5,443 bases of DNA, from positions 1 through 5,443 of the forward strand of contig DJIF01000074.1 in NCBI GenBank assembly GCA_002433485.1, given 5' to 3'. Positions 1 through 5,443 of this stretch are shown here, piece after piece. Every line of letters begins with the position of its first letter. The first letter of the stretch is position 1. Source of the stretch: Deltaproteobacteria bacterium UBA6601 (GTDB lineage: Bacteria; Myxococcota_A; UBA796; UBA9615). The notes below the pieces were generated by a model, which ran no database searches, was not told the DNA's origin, and saw only the letters and a list, made by a program, of their open reading frames with translations. The position numbers and the translations under genes were made by a program.

Positions 1-52
1 TCGGAAGCGCAGGGATGAACGCAAAAAGAAGGCGACTGAGGAGCAGTCTTGA
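1..52 (+). CDS. 3' end of an unidentified upstream gene (partial)
   Basis: Reading from base 2 gives an open frame of 16 codons ending in TGA at 50-52, with the peptide RKRRDERKKKATEEQS. A charged Lys/Arg/Glu-rich tail is a common way for a protein to end. The stop overlaps the TTG start of the next gene by 4 nt (TTGA), the kind of overlap seen in translationally coupled genes and repeated at the era/der junction in this window. Too little is present to name a product. Both other forward frames are weaker: frame 1 stops at 16-18, and frame 3 runs on through the next gene as a shadow. The call rests on the overlap and the short open frame, so it is tentative. Confidence 0.4.
   Translation, partial: RKRRDERKKKATEEQS
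38..43 (+). promoter_or_regulatory. Ribosome binding site for the TTG start at 49
   Basis: GAGGAG lies 5 nt upstream of TTG at 49 and matches the anti-Shine-Dalgarno sequence well. It decides for the TTG start over the in-frame ATG at 91 (codon 15), which has no comparable purine-rich motif in front of it. The site lies inside the last codons of the putative upstream gene. Confidence 0.6.
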
Positions 53-1371
53 GCGTCATTCGGCCCGGACACTATGCGGCCGGCTTTTCTATGCTGCTGG
101 TGGTGCTGATCACGCTGCCGGCGGCTTCCGCTACAGCGCAGGATGCCCCGCGAGTTCGGGTCAAGGGTAGCGCTCCGCTGGAGTCGGCTGGGCCCAGTTA
201 CGAGTACCTCATTCAGAAAGGCAAGCTGCTTTTTGAGCATGGGCGATTCCGTGAGTCTGTAGATGCTTTCATCGAGGCCTGTGAAACCGCCCGCGGCTTG
301 CGTGAGGCGGGGTGCTGGCAGCGCCTGGCTACGGTTGCCGAGCGGGCTGGGATGATTGGCGTCGCGATGGATGCCTGGCAGCGAACCGCGGAACTGGATG
401 CCAGATTGGCAGATCAGGCCCTCGCTGAAGAGCAGCGCTTGCGCCAGGCTTTTGGCAAGGTGACGCTGGAACTGCCGCCAGATACGCGCCTGCCGAGCAG
501 GCCGATAGAGGTGCGCTACGAAGGCCTGCTCATTGATCCGCAGGTCAAGAAGTACCTAAAACGCTTTCTCGATCTGGCCGCCGTGGCGGGCCTTGAGGAG
601 CGAGTCTTGTGGTTGCCGGCGGGGCGCTACAGTGTCGGCGATCTAAGCTTCGAGTCGGTAGCGGGTGAGAGCCGAACCGTCTCGTTGGGGTCTGATCTCG
701 TGCCCTATAGACCGGCGGCGTTTGGCTTGCGGGGTGCTGCTCCATCGCGTTCCGTGCCAGGGCCTTGGGCGCTCTCAGTGGCTTTTGAGATGGGCCTTGG
801 CAACGCTCCTGGGGATGGAATTGGCGTGGCTCCTGCCGGCCTTGGCCTCCGGGTCGGTCTGACGCGCCGTTTGGGGCCGGTTCGGTTTGGCGGCGGTTTG
901 CGCCTTGGGGCTACAATTACCTCTGCCTCTGGAGAGGATGAGGAGGGCCTCCGTGATGGCAGTGCCTGGCATGCCCTTGGTGAGGCGGAGGTTGGTGTAG
1001 ATCTCGCCGTCCGACCCGCGCTCTATTTGACTCCTCGTCTCGCTTTTGTTGGTGGTTCGTTAGGCCAATTGCTGTTCTCGTGTCTGGCCGAAGAGAAGGC
1101 GAGCGGCATTGTCTATCGGGGTGAGTGCCGCCTGGGAGGTGTGGCCCTTGGAGGCCGGGCGGGTGTCGATCTCTGGTATGTGCCGGAACGAGATGATGGG
1201 CGGGTTGTGCTGCGTGTGGGGCTCTGGGCCGAGGCTCTGGGTGGCCGGGTGCTGGCAGCCGCAGGTGATGTGCTAGCGGGTGGCCTTGAGGCTTCGCTGG
1301 TGCGGGTCGATTCAAACCGCTTTGTCTGGCTGCGTGGCGGCTTTGATGTCGGGCCCGTGATTCGCTTCTGA
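49..1371 (+). CDS. Exported TPR-like protein with predicted outer-membrane beta-barrel, first of a paralogous pair
   Basis: Protein of 440 aa with no characterised family that I recognise. Residues 1-30 form a signal peptide: Arg5 and His8, hydrophobic MLLVVLITLPAASA, then a likely cleavage after ATA (30/31). Residues about 50-83 and 86-117 look like two TPR-type helical hairpins (GKLLFEHGRFRESVDAF is TPR-like). Residues 135-205 form a middle domain with GKVTLELPPDTRLP, LLIDPQVKKYL and ERVLWLPAGRYSVG, the last resembling PEGA-type surface domains. From Trp240 to the end come alternating, glycine-rich amphipathic strands finishing in VIRF; a terminal Phe after such strands is the usual signature of proteins inserted by the BAM machinery. 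Cys345 and Cys360 flank a probable loop. The next gene is a diverged paralog 11 nt downstream. An outer-membrane location is inferred; function is unknown. If translation began at ATG 91 the signal peptide would be shorter but still plausible. Confidence 0.85.
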   Translation: MSVIRPGHYAAGFSMLLVVLITLPAASATAQDAPRVRVKGSAPLESAGPSYEYLIQKGKLLFEHGRFRESVDAFIEACETARGLREAGCWQRLATVAERAGMIGVAMDAWQRTAELDARLADQALAEEQRLRQAFGKVTLELPPDTRLPSRPIEVRYEGLLIDPQVKKYLKRFLDLAAVAGLEERVLWLPAGRYSVGDLSFESVAGESRTVSLGSDLVPYRPAAFGLRGAAPSRSVPGPWALSVAFEMGLGNAPGDGIGVAPAGLGLRVGLTRRLGPVRFGGGLRLGATITSASGEDEEGLRDGSAWHALGEAEVGVDLAVRPALYLTPRLAFVGGSLGQLLFSCLAEEKASGIVYRGECRLGGVALGGRAGVDLWYVPERDDGRVVLRVGLWAEALGGRVLAAAGDVLAGGLEASLVRVDSNRFVWLRGGFDVGPVIRF

Positions 1372-1382
1372 AAGCTTGCATC

Positions 1383-2570
1383 GTGCTGTTCAGGCGGGCC
1401 TATCTGGTCGCTTTTGTCGGTGTACTCTGCTGGGCTTCCTCCGGGCTGGCCGATGTCCCGTTGCAGAGCTCTTTTGCCCACCATATGGCACAGGGACGCT
1501 ATCTGCTGGGAGGCGGCTTGTACGCTCAGGCCCTTGCCGAATTTGAAGCGGCTGAAACCTATCCCGAGGCTGAGGCTGAGGCTGAGCTGTTCCTTATGAC
1601 CGCCATCGCCAGTTATGAGCTGGATCGCGTTGACGAGGCGATACCGGCTCTTCGCCGAGCGATTCACATTGCCATGGTTCACGGTGGAACCACCGATCGT
1701 ATGGTGGAGTTGTCCCAGTTTCTTGAGTCGAGTTTTGTGGAGATCACTGCCGTTGGGGCGGGCCCTGATGCGCGTCTTCCCGTTCCGGTTCAGCCGTTAC
1801 TTGATCCAAAACTGAAGCGAGTCTTGAGCCGGGCTGTAGAGCAACTTATTGCGCCCGGACCGGAAGCTGAGCGGAGGGTTTATCTGCCGGTAACCGCCTA
1901 TCGAATTGGCGTTCATATTGTTGAACTCAAGGCCGGTGCCGCTGCGGTTGTCGATTTGAGCCCGACCACCGGCGTCAGAACCGATGCTGGAGTCTATGGA
2001 GAGGGCAGAGCGAAGGCAGTACCTGCGGTCGACGCTGCAATGTTGGTGCAGTTGGGGCTCGCGGCTATTGGCCTGCAGGGTGAGCCAGGAACGTGTACCC
2101 GGTTGTTGATTGGGGTCCAGCTTAAGCAGGCCGCTAGGGGCTTGTTTGTGCGCCTGGCCGGACAGGTGAGCATGCGCCCTGTGGAGCGGCTTCGTGGCGA
2201 CGGTATTGACAGCAGCCCGGCAGGACTCAGCTTTGGTTTCCTCGGCGGACTGGGGTTGCGCCGTCAGCTCACGCCAAAGCTTGCCTTAGTGTCCGGATTC
2301 GGGTGGAGCATCGGCTATGCGCGTCCGCTTCAGTTCGCTCTCCCGTCTGGATATCGTGGGCCCATTGACTATCTTGTTCAGGGTCCTGATGTGGAATTGA
2401 GCGCCCTGTTTTTACCGCGACGTCCGGTCGCTGGCACAATGGTGGAACCCATGGTTGGTCTTCGCCTGCTGCTCCGGCTCCATCATCCGTCATCCGCTAT
2501 GGATGATGAACAGAAGGTTCACCTGGTTGCTGGGCTTGGGGTCGAATTGGGTTTGAGGTTTGGACGTTAA
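1383..2570 (+). CDS. Exported TPR-like protein with predicted beta-barrel, second of the paralogous pair
   Basis: Protein of 395 aa, GTG start with only a weak GAAAG (1370-1374) in front, so expression may depend on coupling to the previous gene 11 nt upstream. Residues 1-23 are a signal peptide: Arg4-Arg5, hydrophobic AYLVAFVGVL, cleavage after GLA (23/24). Residues about 31-59 and 66-95 form two TPR-like hairpins. The middle domain (about 118-190) carries the motifs shared with the upstream protein: DARLP (129-133), LLDPKLKRVL (139-148), ERRVYLP (163-169) and YRIG (173-176), in the same order and similar spacing. From about 217 the chain alternates short amphipathic strands and loops, suggesting a barrel, but it ends in GLRFGR, so the aromatic residue is two positions from the terminus. 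The stop overlaps the rnc start by one base (TAATG). Cellular role unknown; outer-membrane or periplasmic location inferred. Confidence 0.85.
   Translation: MLFRRAYLVAFVGVLCWASSGLADVPLQSSFAHHMAQGRYLLGGGLYAQALAEFEAAETYPEAEAEAELFLMTAIASYELDRVDEAIPALRRAIHIAMVHGGTTDRMVELSQFLESSFVEITAVGAGPDARLPVPVQPLLDPKLKRVLSRAVEQLIAPGPEAERRVYLPVTAYRIGVHIVELKAGAAAVVDLSPTTGVRTDAGVYGEGRAKAVPAVDAAMLVQLGLAAIGLQGEPGTCTRLLIGVQLKQAARGLFVRLAGQVSMRPVERLRGDGIDSSPAGLSFGFLGGLGLRRQLTPKLALVSGFGWSIGYARPLQFALPSGYRGPIDYLVQGPDVELSALFLPRRPVAGTMVEPMVGLRLLLRLHHPSSAMDDEQKVHLVAGLGVELGLRFGR
1566..1583 (+). repeat. Three perfect tandem copies of GAGGCT, within the second paralog
   Basis: Three exact GAGGCT hexamers (1566-1571, 1572-1577, 1578-1583) are followed by GAGCTG. 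They encode alternating Glu-Ala (residues 62-67) at the start of the second TPR-like hairpin. The unit is six bases, so copy-number change would keep the frame and lengthen or shorten the helix by two residues. Confidence 0.7.
2481..2508 (+). other. Hairpin with two alternative pairings just upstream of rnc
   Basis: CATCATCC (2481-2488) is the exact reverse complement of GGATGATG (2501-2508), giving an 8-bp stem and 12-nt loop. The same right arm can instead pair with CGTCATCC (2488-2495), giving a stem with one G-U pair and a 5-nt loop. It lies within the coding sequence of the second paralog, about 60 nt before the rnc start. The pairing is seen directly; any regulatory role is inference, and a stem this short can arise by chance in a window of this size. 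Confidence 0.3.
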
Positions 2571-3292
2571 TGGCCGCTGAGCGCCCTGCTCTTGATGAAC
2601 TGGAGTTCGTGGTCGGGCACGTTTTTGCCGATCGCGCGCTGCTGGAGCGAGCCCTTACCCATCGCTCGTGGGTAAGTGATGGAGATGGGCGGAATCGTGG
2701 TGAAGACAACGAACGCCTTGAATTTCTTGGTGATGCGGTGCTGGATCTGGTCATCTCCGAGCAGCTTTATCGGGCCTCCGATAGCGCTGAGGGACGATTG
2801 ACGCGAGCACGGGCAATGTTGGTCCGGCGGGAAAGCCTGGCTCGGCATGCTCGTGCGCTGGGCTTGGGTGGCTTTCTGTTGCTGGGAAGGGGCGAGGAGC
2901 GCAGCGGAGGAGCCGATAAGGACTCTATTCTTGCCGATGCGCTGGAGTCGCTGATTGCAGCCTTGTATCTCGATGCCGGCTTTACTGTTGCCCGTGATTT
3001 TGTAACTCGCTTATTTGCTCAGGATCTGGCGCGGCGCGGACAGGACGGAGAATTACATGCGCCCAGGGACTCTCGAACAGAGTTGCAGGAGGTGCTTCAA
3101 GGAGCGGGGAGGGGCACTCCTGAGTATCGACTGAAGGACTCCAGTGGACCCGACCATATGCCTGTTTGGGTCATGGAGGTGGTGGTTGCCGGCCAGGTGC
3201 TTGCGGTCGGGCAGGGGAGCACCAAGCAAGGGGCTGCCAGGGCCGCGGCCCTGAGCGCTCTTCAGAAGTTGTCAGGATCAGGGGATGGGTGA
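2570..3292 (+). CDS. rnc: Ribonuclease III
   Basis: Cytoplasmic endonuclease that cuts double-stranded RNA, above all the pre-rRNA stems flanking 16S and 23S, and also some mRNA and antisense-RNA duplexes. At 240 aa it has the usual bacterial length. The N-terminal nuclease domain (about 8-152) contains the family signature NERLEFLGDAVL. Residues Glu48, Glu51, Asp55, Glu74, Asp123 and Glu126 line up with E. coli E38, E41, D45, E65, D114 and E117, so the metal-binding active site is intact. The C-terminal dsRNA-binding domain (about 167-235) has the normal start (TELQEVLQG), the GPDH loop (193-196), and an STKQGAARAAA helix in which Lys219 and Arg224 keep positive charge where many homologs have a KK pair. 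The ATG overlaps the previous stop by one base; GAGG at 2555-2558 is a somewhat distant ribosome binding site. The following radical SAM gene overlaps by 8 nt. Confidence 0.97.
   Translation: MAAERPALDELEFVVGHVFADRALLERALTHRSWVSDGDGRNRGEDNERLEFLGDAVLDLVISEQLYRASDSAEGRLTRARAMLVRRESLARHARALGLGGFLLLGRGEERSGGADKDSILADALESLIAALYLDAGFTVARDFVTRLFAQDLARRGQDGELHAPRDSRTELQEVLQGAGRGTPEYRLKDSSGPDHMPVWVMEVVVAGQVLAVGQGSTKQGAARAAALSALQKLSGSGDG
2654..2676 (+). other. Perfect hairpin in the early coding region of rnc
   Basis: CTTACCCA (2654-2661) is the exact reverse complement of TGGGTAAG (2669-2676). A further U-G pair (2662/2668) closes a 5-nt loop, CGCTC. The structure covers codons 29-36 of rnc, in the conserved LTHRSW stretch, about 85 nt after the start. 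The bases are constrained by the protein, so the stem may be incidental; a role in regulating rnc is only a suggestion. Confidence 0.35.
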
Positions 3293-4427
3293 GATGGTCT
3301 CTGTGCGGCCTCAGGTTGTGCCTGTTTTGCTTCCTCACGACGCTTGTCCGGGACTTTGTCCTTATTGCCCTCCCCAGGCAGCTTCGGAGCAGCGCCTGGC
3401 CTATCCGATCCCGACCGCCGCGGATCTGCGCCGCACCGTGCAGCGCGTGCGAGATCGGCAGCGATGTAAAGAGGCTGGCAAACAAGGGGAGGGGCCTGCT
3501 TCCCTGGAGTTGGCCTTTTTTGGCGGCGATCTCTGGGCTCTTCCACGTGCAGTTCGAACGGCTCTTTTGGACGAGGCGGAACGGATGGTTCGCAGTGCGC
3601 TGATCGTGAGCATCCGGCTCACGTTGTCGCCAAGATCTGCCCTTAGAGTGCCTGTTGGTGAGTTGGTCTCCAGGGGAGTGGCCACCATTGAGTTGCCCAT
3701 CCATAGCTTGCACCGTGAGGTCTTCAGAGAATTTTCGGTAAGGGATTCTCCCCGCCTCTCCCTTGATGCCTTGGGCAGAGTTAAAGGAGCGCGGCTGCGC
3801 AGTATTGTGCATCTCAGCCCCGGCTTGCCGATGAGCTCTCATGGTTCCGCGCTGGCGACAGCTGATCAGGTTGTCACAGCAGCGCCAGATGGCGCTCGAG
3901 TGCTACCGGCTCTGGCCCTCTCGGGGACCCGTTTGGGTCGTAGCTTTAAACAGGGTCGCTGGCAGCCGATGACGGTGGGTCATGCTGTTGCTACCACCAA
4001 GCACATGATCCGGCGCTTGAGAAAGGGTGGAGTGGAGATTGTCCGGGTTGGCCTGCAGCCTGGTTTTGACCTGGCAGAGTCGCCAGAGGTCCTGGAGGGG
4101 CCCTACCATCAGGATCTGAGGCTGTTGGTGGAGAGTGAGATCTTGCGTGAGCAGGCCGCTGATAAATTGACTTCAGTTTTCACCTTCGGTACACGCGCCT
4201 TCACCGTTGTGGTTCATCCGCAGGATGAGGGCAAGCTCAGAGGGCCGGAGAATTGCAACCTCCGCAGTCTGATGGGTCAATTTCGCCTAGACCAACTCCG
4301 GGTTCAGGCCGACGAAGGTCAAGCCAGGTTTACTCTGCGCGTTTTGCCAGGCATTGGTGGTGGTATGGAGCAGGCAGAGGAGCGACTGTCAACGCCAATC
4401 CGCAAGGCGAGTGTTGCAGCCGAATAG
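3285..4427 (+). CDS. Elp3-like radical SAM protein without acetyltransferase domain
   Basis: Protein of 380 aa. Cys21, Cys25 and Cys28 form the CX3CX2C motif that binds the [4Fe-4S] cluster for S-adenosylmethionine cleavage (ACPGLCPYC). Other family landmarks are FFGGDLWALP (78-87, in place of the usual GGSFTALP), IELPIHS (135-141, usually IELGVQS), SPGLP (178-182), PALALSGTRL (208-217), VRVGLQP (253-259) and EGPYH (271-275), then RGPENCNL (319-326). This is the Elp3/COG1243-like architecture minus the GNAT domain. Relatives sit between rnc and era in other deltaproteobacteria as I remember them, but their substrate is not established. The gene overlaps rnc by 8 nt. ATG 3285 has AGGA 7 nt upstream; ATG 3294 (codon 4) is an equally possible start. 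Cytosolic; a role in tRNA or rRNA modification is inferred only from relatives and neighbours. Several core motifs are altered, so activity may differ. Confidence 0.85.
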   Translation: MGEMVSVRPQVVPVLLPHDACPGLCPYCPPQAASEQRLAYPIPTAADLRRTVQRVRDRQRCKEAGKQGEGPASLELAFFGGDLWALPRAVRTALLDEAERMVRSALIVSIRLTLSPRSALRVPVGELVSRGVATIELPIHSLHREVFREFSVRDSPRLSLDALGRVKGARLRSIVHLSPGLPMSSHGSALATADQVVTAAPDGARVLPALALSGTRLGRSFKQGRWQPMTVGHAVATTKHMIRRLRKGGVEIVRVGLQPGFDLAESPEVLEGPYHQDLRLLVESEILREQAADKLTSVFTFGTRAFTVVVHPQDEGKLRGPENCNLRSLMGQFRLDQLRVQADEGQARFTLRVLPGIGGGMEQAEERLSTPIRKASVAAE

Positions 4428-4452
4428 CTCTGCGGCGGGTTGGTCGCGAGGT

Positions 4453-4457
4453 AGGAG
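4453..4457 (+). promoter_or_regulatory. Probable ribosome binding site for era
   Basis: AGGAG lies 11 nt before the era ATG, rather far but the best purine-rich match in the 41-nt gap (4428-4468) after the radical SAM stop. It supports ATG 4469 over any start inside the upstream gene. The gap itself shows no hairpin plus T-run, so no terminator separates era from the genes before it. Confidence 0.45.
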
Positions 4458-4468
4458 ACGATAAGTCG

Positions 4469-5395
4469 ATGGAGAAGTCCAGTACCAGCCACCGCAGTGG
4501 TTATGTAGCGATCGTCGGACGCCCTAATGTAGGGAAGTCAACGCTACTCAATGGATTGCTAGGCACTAAGCTGAGCATTGTCTCCTTTCGGCCGCAGACC
4601 ACCCGCAACCGGGTCATGGGGATCTTCAATAGTGACGAACTGCAGGTGGTCTTTTTGGACACCCCTGGAGTGCATGAGGCAAGGGGACTGCTAAATCGTC
4701 GGATGGTTGATCAGGCACTCTCAACTCTGAGTGATGTTGATCTGGTCATGCTCATGATTGACCCCAGGAGTGAGGCAGATCCAGAGCAGGACTCTGTGCT
4801 GCTCGAGCGGATCCGCTCCAAAGGCCTGCCCTTGATCCTGGTCATCAACAAGGTTGACCTGGTGGAGAAACCCAGGTTGTTGCCGGTGATTCAGGCTTGG
4901 GATGAGGCGGTCTCGCCACTAGCGATCGTGCCCTTGAGCGCCTTGAAGCAGCAGGGCCTTGACCCGCTCATGGCCGTCATCGCGGGACAGCTGTCTGAGG
5001 GTCCAGCGTATTTCCCCAAGGATCAGCTCTCGGATGTGAGCGAGCGCTTTGTTGTGTCCGAACTGATTCGAGAGAAACTGTTTATTCAGCTGGATAAGGA
5101 GTTGCCTTATTCTCTCGCTGTCGAGATCGAGGAGTGGGAGGAAGCTCGAAAAAAGGGAGATGTCACCAGGATCATGGCCCGCATATGGGTAGAGCGGGAC
5201 AGCCAGAAGGCCATCGTTATTGGCAGAAAGGGTGCCCGCATTAAAGAGGTTGGCACAGCTGCCAGGCTGGATGTGGAGAGGCTGCTTGGCACCAGGGTTT
5301 TTCTCAAGCTGACGGTTGGGGTTAAGAAGGACTGGACCCGCAAGAAGAGTGTGGTCGAAGGGCTCGGTCACTTCGATACCAAGGGCCACTCATGA
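4469..5395 (+). CDS. era: GTPase Era, 16S rRNA-binding ribosome assembly factor
   Basis: Essential GTPase that binds the 3' end of 16S rRNA and helps complete the 30S subunit; acts in the cytoplasm, partly at the inner membrane. The 308 aa match the family length. GTPase motifs are all present: G1 GRPNVGKS (17-24), G2 with PQTTRNR (42-48), G3 DTPG (64-67), G4 NKVD (127-130) and G5 SAL (157-159). The C-terminal KH domain (about 230-290) has the RNA-binding GxxG loop as GRKG (252-255) within VIGRKGARIKEVG, and ends in the typical VKKDW segment. The open frame extends upstream to 4253, but those 72 codons overlap the radical SAM gene and do not look like Era; the ATG at 4469 places the P-loop at the normal distance from the N-terminus. 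The stop overlaps the der start (ATGA), so the two are likely translated together. Confidence 0.97.
   Translation: MEKSSTSHRSGYVAIVGRPNVGKSTLLNGLLGTKLSIVSFRPQTTRNRVMGIFNSDELQVVFLDTPGVHEARGLLNRRMVDQALSTLSDVDLVMLMIDPRSEADPEQDSVLLERIRSKGLPLILVINKVDLVEKPRLLPVIQAWDEAVSPLAIVPLSALKQQGLDPLMAVIAGQLSEGPAYFPKDQLSDVSERFVVSELIREKLFIQLDKELPYSLAVEIEEWEEARKKGDVTRIMARIWVERDSQKAIVIGRKGARIKEVGTAARLDVERLLGTRVFLKLTVGVKKDWTRKKSVVEGLGHFDTKGHS
5381..5385 (+). promoter_or_regulatory. Probable ribosome binding site for der
   Basis: AAGGG lies 6 nt before the der ATG at 5392, inside the last codons of era. Spacing and composition are normal, so der can be initiated directly as well as by coupling through the ATGA overlap. 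Confidence 0.4.
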
Positions 5396-5443
5396 GCCGC
5401 CCTGTTGTCACTGTGATTGGCCGTCCCAATGTGGGCAAGTCCA
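5392..5443 (+). CDS. der: GTPase Der (EngA), N-terminal fragment
   Basis: The window ends after 17 codons and one base. The peptide MSRPVVTVIGRPNVGKS matches the N-terminus of Der, a tandem-GTPase protein needed for 50S subunit assembly; GRPNVGKS (10-17) is the P-loop of its first G domain. Era has the same P-loop motif, but there it is preceded by a longer leader, whereas a start of the form M-x-x-P-x-V-x-I-x-G-R-P-N-V-G-K is characteristic of Der. Position directly after era, with a 4-nt overlap, agrees with this. Everything beyond the P-loop lies outside the window, so the second G domain and KH-like domain cannot be checked. Confidence 0.88.
   Translation, partial: MSRPVVTVIGRPNVGKS

Noticed and set aside
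1372..1382. Regulatory element between the two paralogs
   Set aside because: Only 11 bases; it contains the palindrome AAGCTT, which is too short and common to mean anything.
1383..1451. Lipoprotein signal at Cys16 of the second paralog
   Set aside because: The residues before Cys16 are GVL; a lipobox needs a small residue directly before the Cys. The GLA site at 23 fits signal peptidase I.
1113..1682. Open frame of 189 codons on the - strand across the junction of the two paralogs
   Set aside because: Its translation is rich in Arg, Pro, Ser and Thr without recognisable motifs, as expected for the complement of GC-rich coding DNA, and both + strand genes have clear signal peptides and shared motifs.
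1681..1696. Small inverted repeat around CGGTGGAACCACCG in the second paralog
   Set aside because: The perfect arms leave only a 2-nt loop, too small for a stable RNA hairpin, and the site is inside coding sequence.
3171..3842. Open frame of 223 codons on the - strand opposite rnc and the radical SAM gene
   Set aside because: It lies opposite confidently identified genes and its translation shows no domain or motif; a shadow.
4253..4468. N-terminal extension of era by 72 codons to an ATG at 4253
   Set aside because: It lies mostly inside the radical SAM gene, is rich in Ser, Arg and Pro like a shadow frame, and would put the P-loop far from its usual position. ATG 4469 gives a normal 308-aa Era.
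4428..4468. Terminator or promoter in the longest gap, between the radical SAM gene and era
   Set aside because: I found no hairpin followed by T residues and no convincing -35/-10 pair in these 41 bases.
4919..5389. Open frame of 156 codons on the - strand opposite era
   Set aside because: It is complementary to the Era KH domain coding region and has no independent support.

Overview
This 5.4 kb window, roughly 60% GC by eye, is densely packed and every supported gene reads on the + strand. From left to right it holds: the last codons of an unidentified upstream gene; two tandem exported proteins that are diverged paralogs (signal peptide, TPR-like helices, a shared middle domain, a C-terminal region that looks like an outer-membrane beta-barrel); rnc (RNase III); a stand-alone radical SAM protein of the Elp3-like type without an acetyltransferase domain; era (GTPase with KH domain); and the first 17 codons of der (EngA), cut by the window edge.

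The organism is most likely a Gram-negative bacterium of the former Deltaproteobacteria (Myxococcota, Bradymonadota, Desulfobacterota or relatives). The main reason is the order rnc, Elp3-like radical SAM gene, era, der, which I recall from Geobacter and related deltaproteobacterial genomes. Signal peptides and barrel-like C-termini in the first two genes support an outer membrane. The genus cannot be read from the window.

The whole window looks like one transcription unit. Junctions are: upstream gene/first paralog, 4-nt overlap (TTGA); first/second paralog, 11-nt gap; second paralog/rnc, 1-nt overlap (TAATG); rnc/radical SAM, 8-nt overlap; radical SAM/era, 41-nt gap; era/der, 4-nt overlap (ATGA). 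I see no convincing promoter or intrinsic terminator, and no stretch over 50 bases lacks a gene. RNase III, Era and Der all act in rRNA processing or ribosome assembly, so the right half is an RNA/ribosome-maturation operon. The radical SAM protein may act in the same area, but its substrate is unknown. The two envelope proteins have no obvious link to ribosomes.

Most worth a second look are the paralogous envelope pair, which I cannot assign to a characterised family; the radical SAM protein, which keeps its cluster cysteines but departs from its relatives at several core motifs; and two short perfect hairpins on either side of the rnc start codon that could be autoregulatory sites for RNase III, although structures of that size are also expected by chance. 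No mobile elements, CRISPR arrays, tRNAs or rRNAs were seen.
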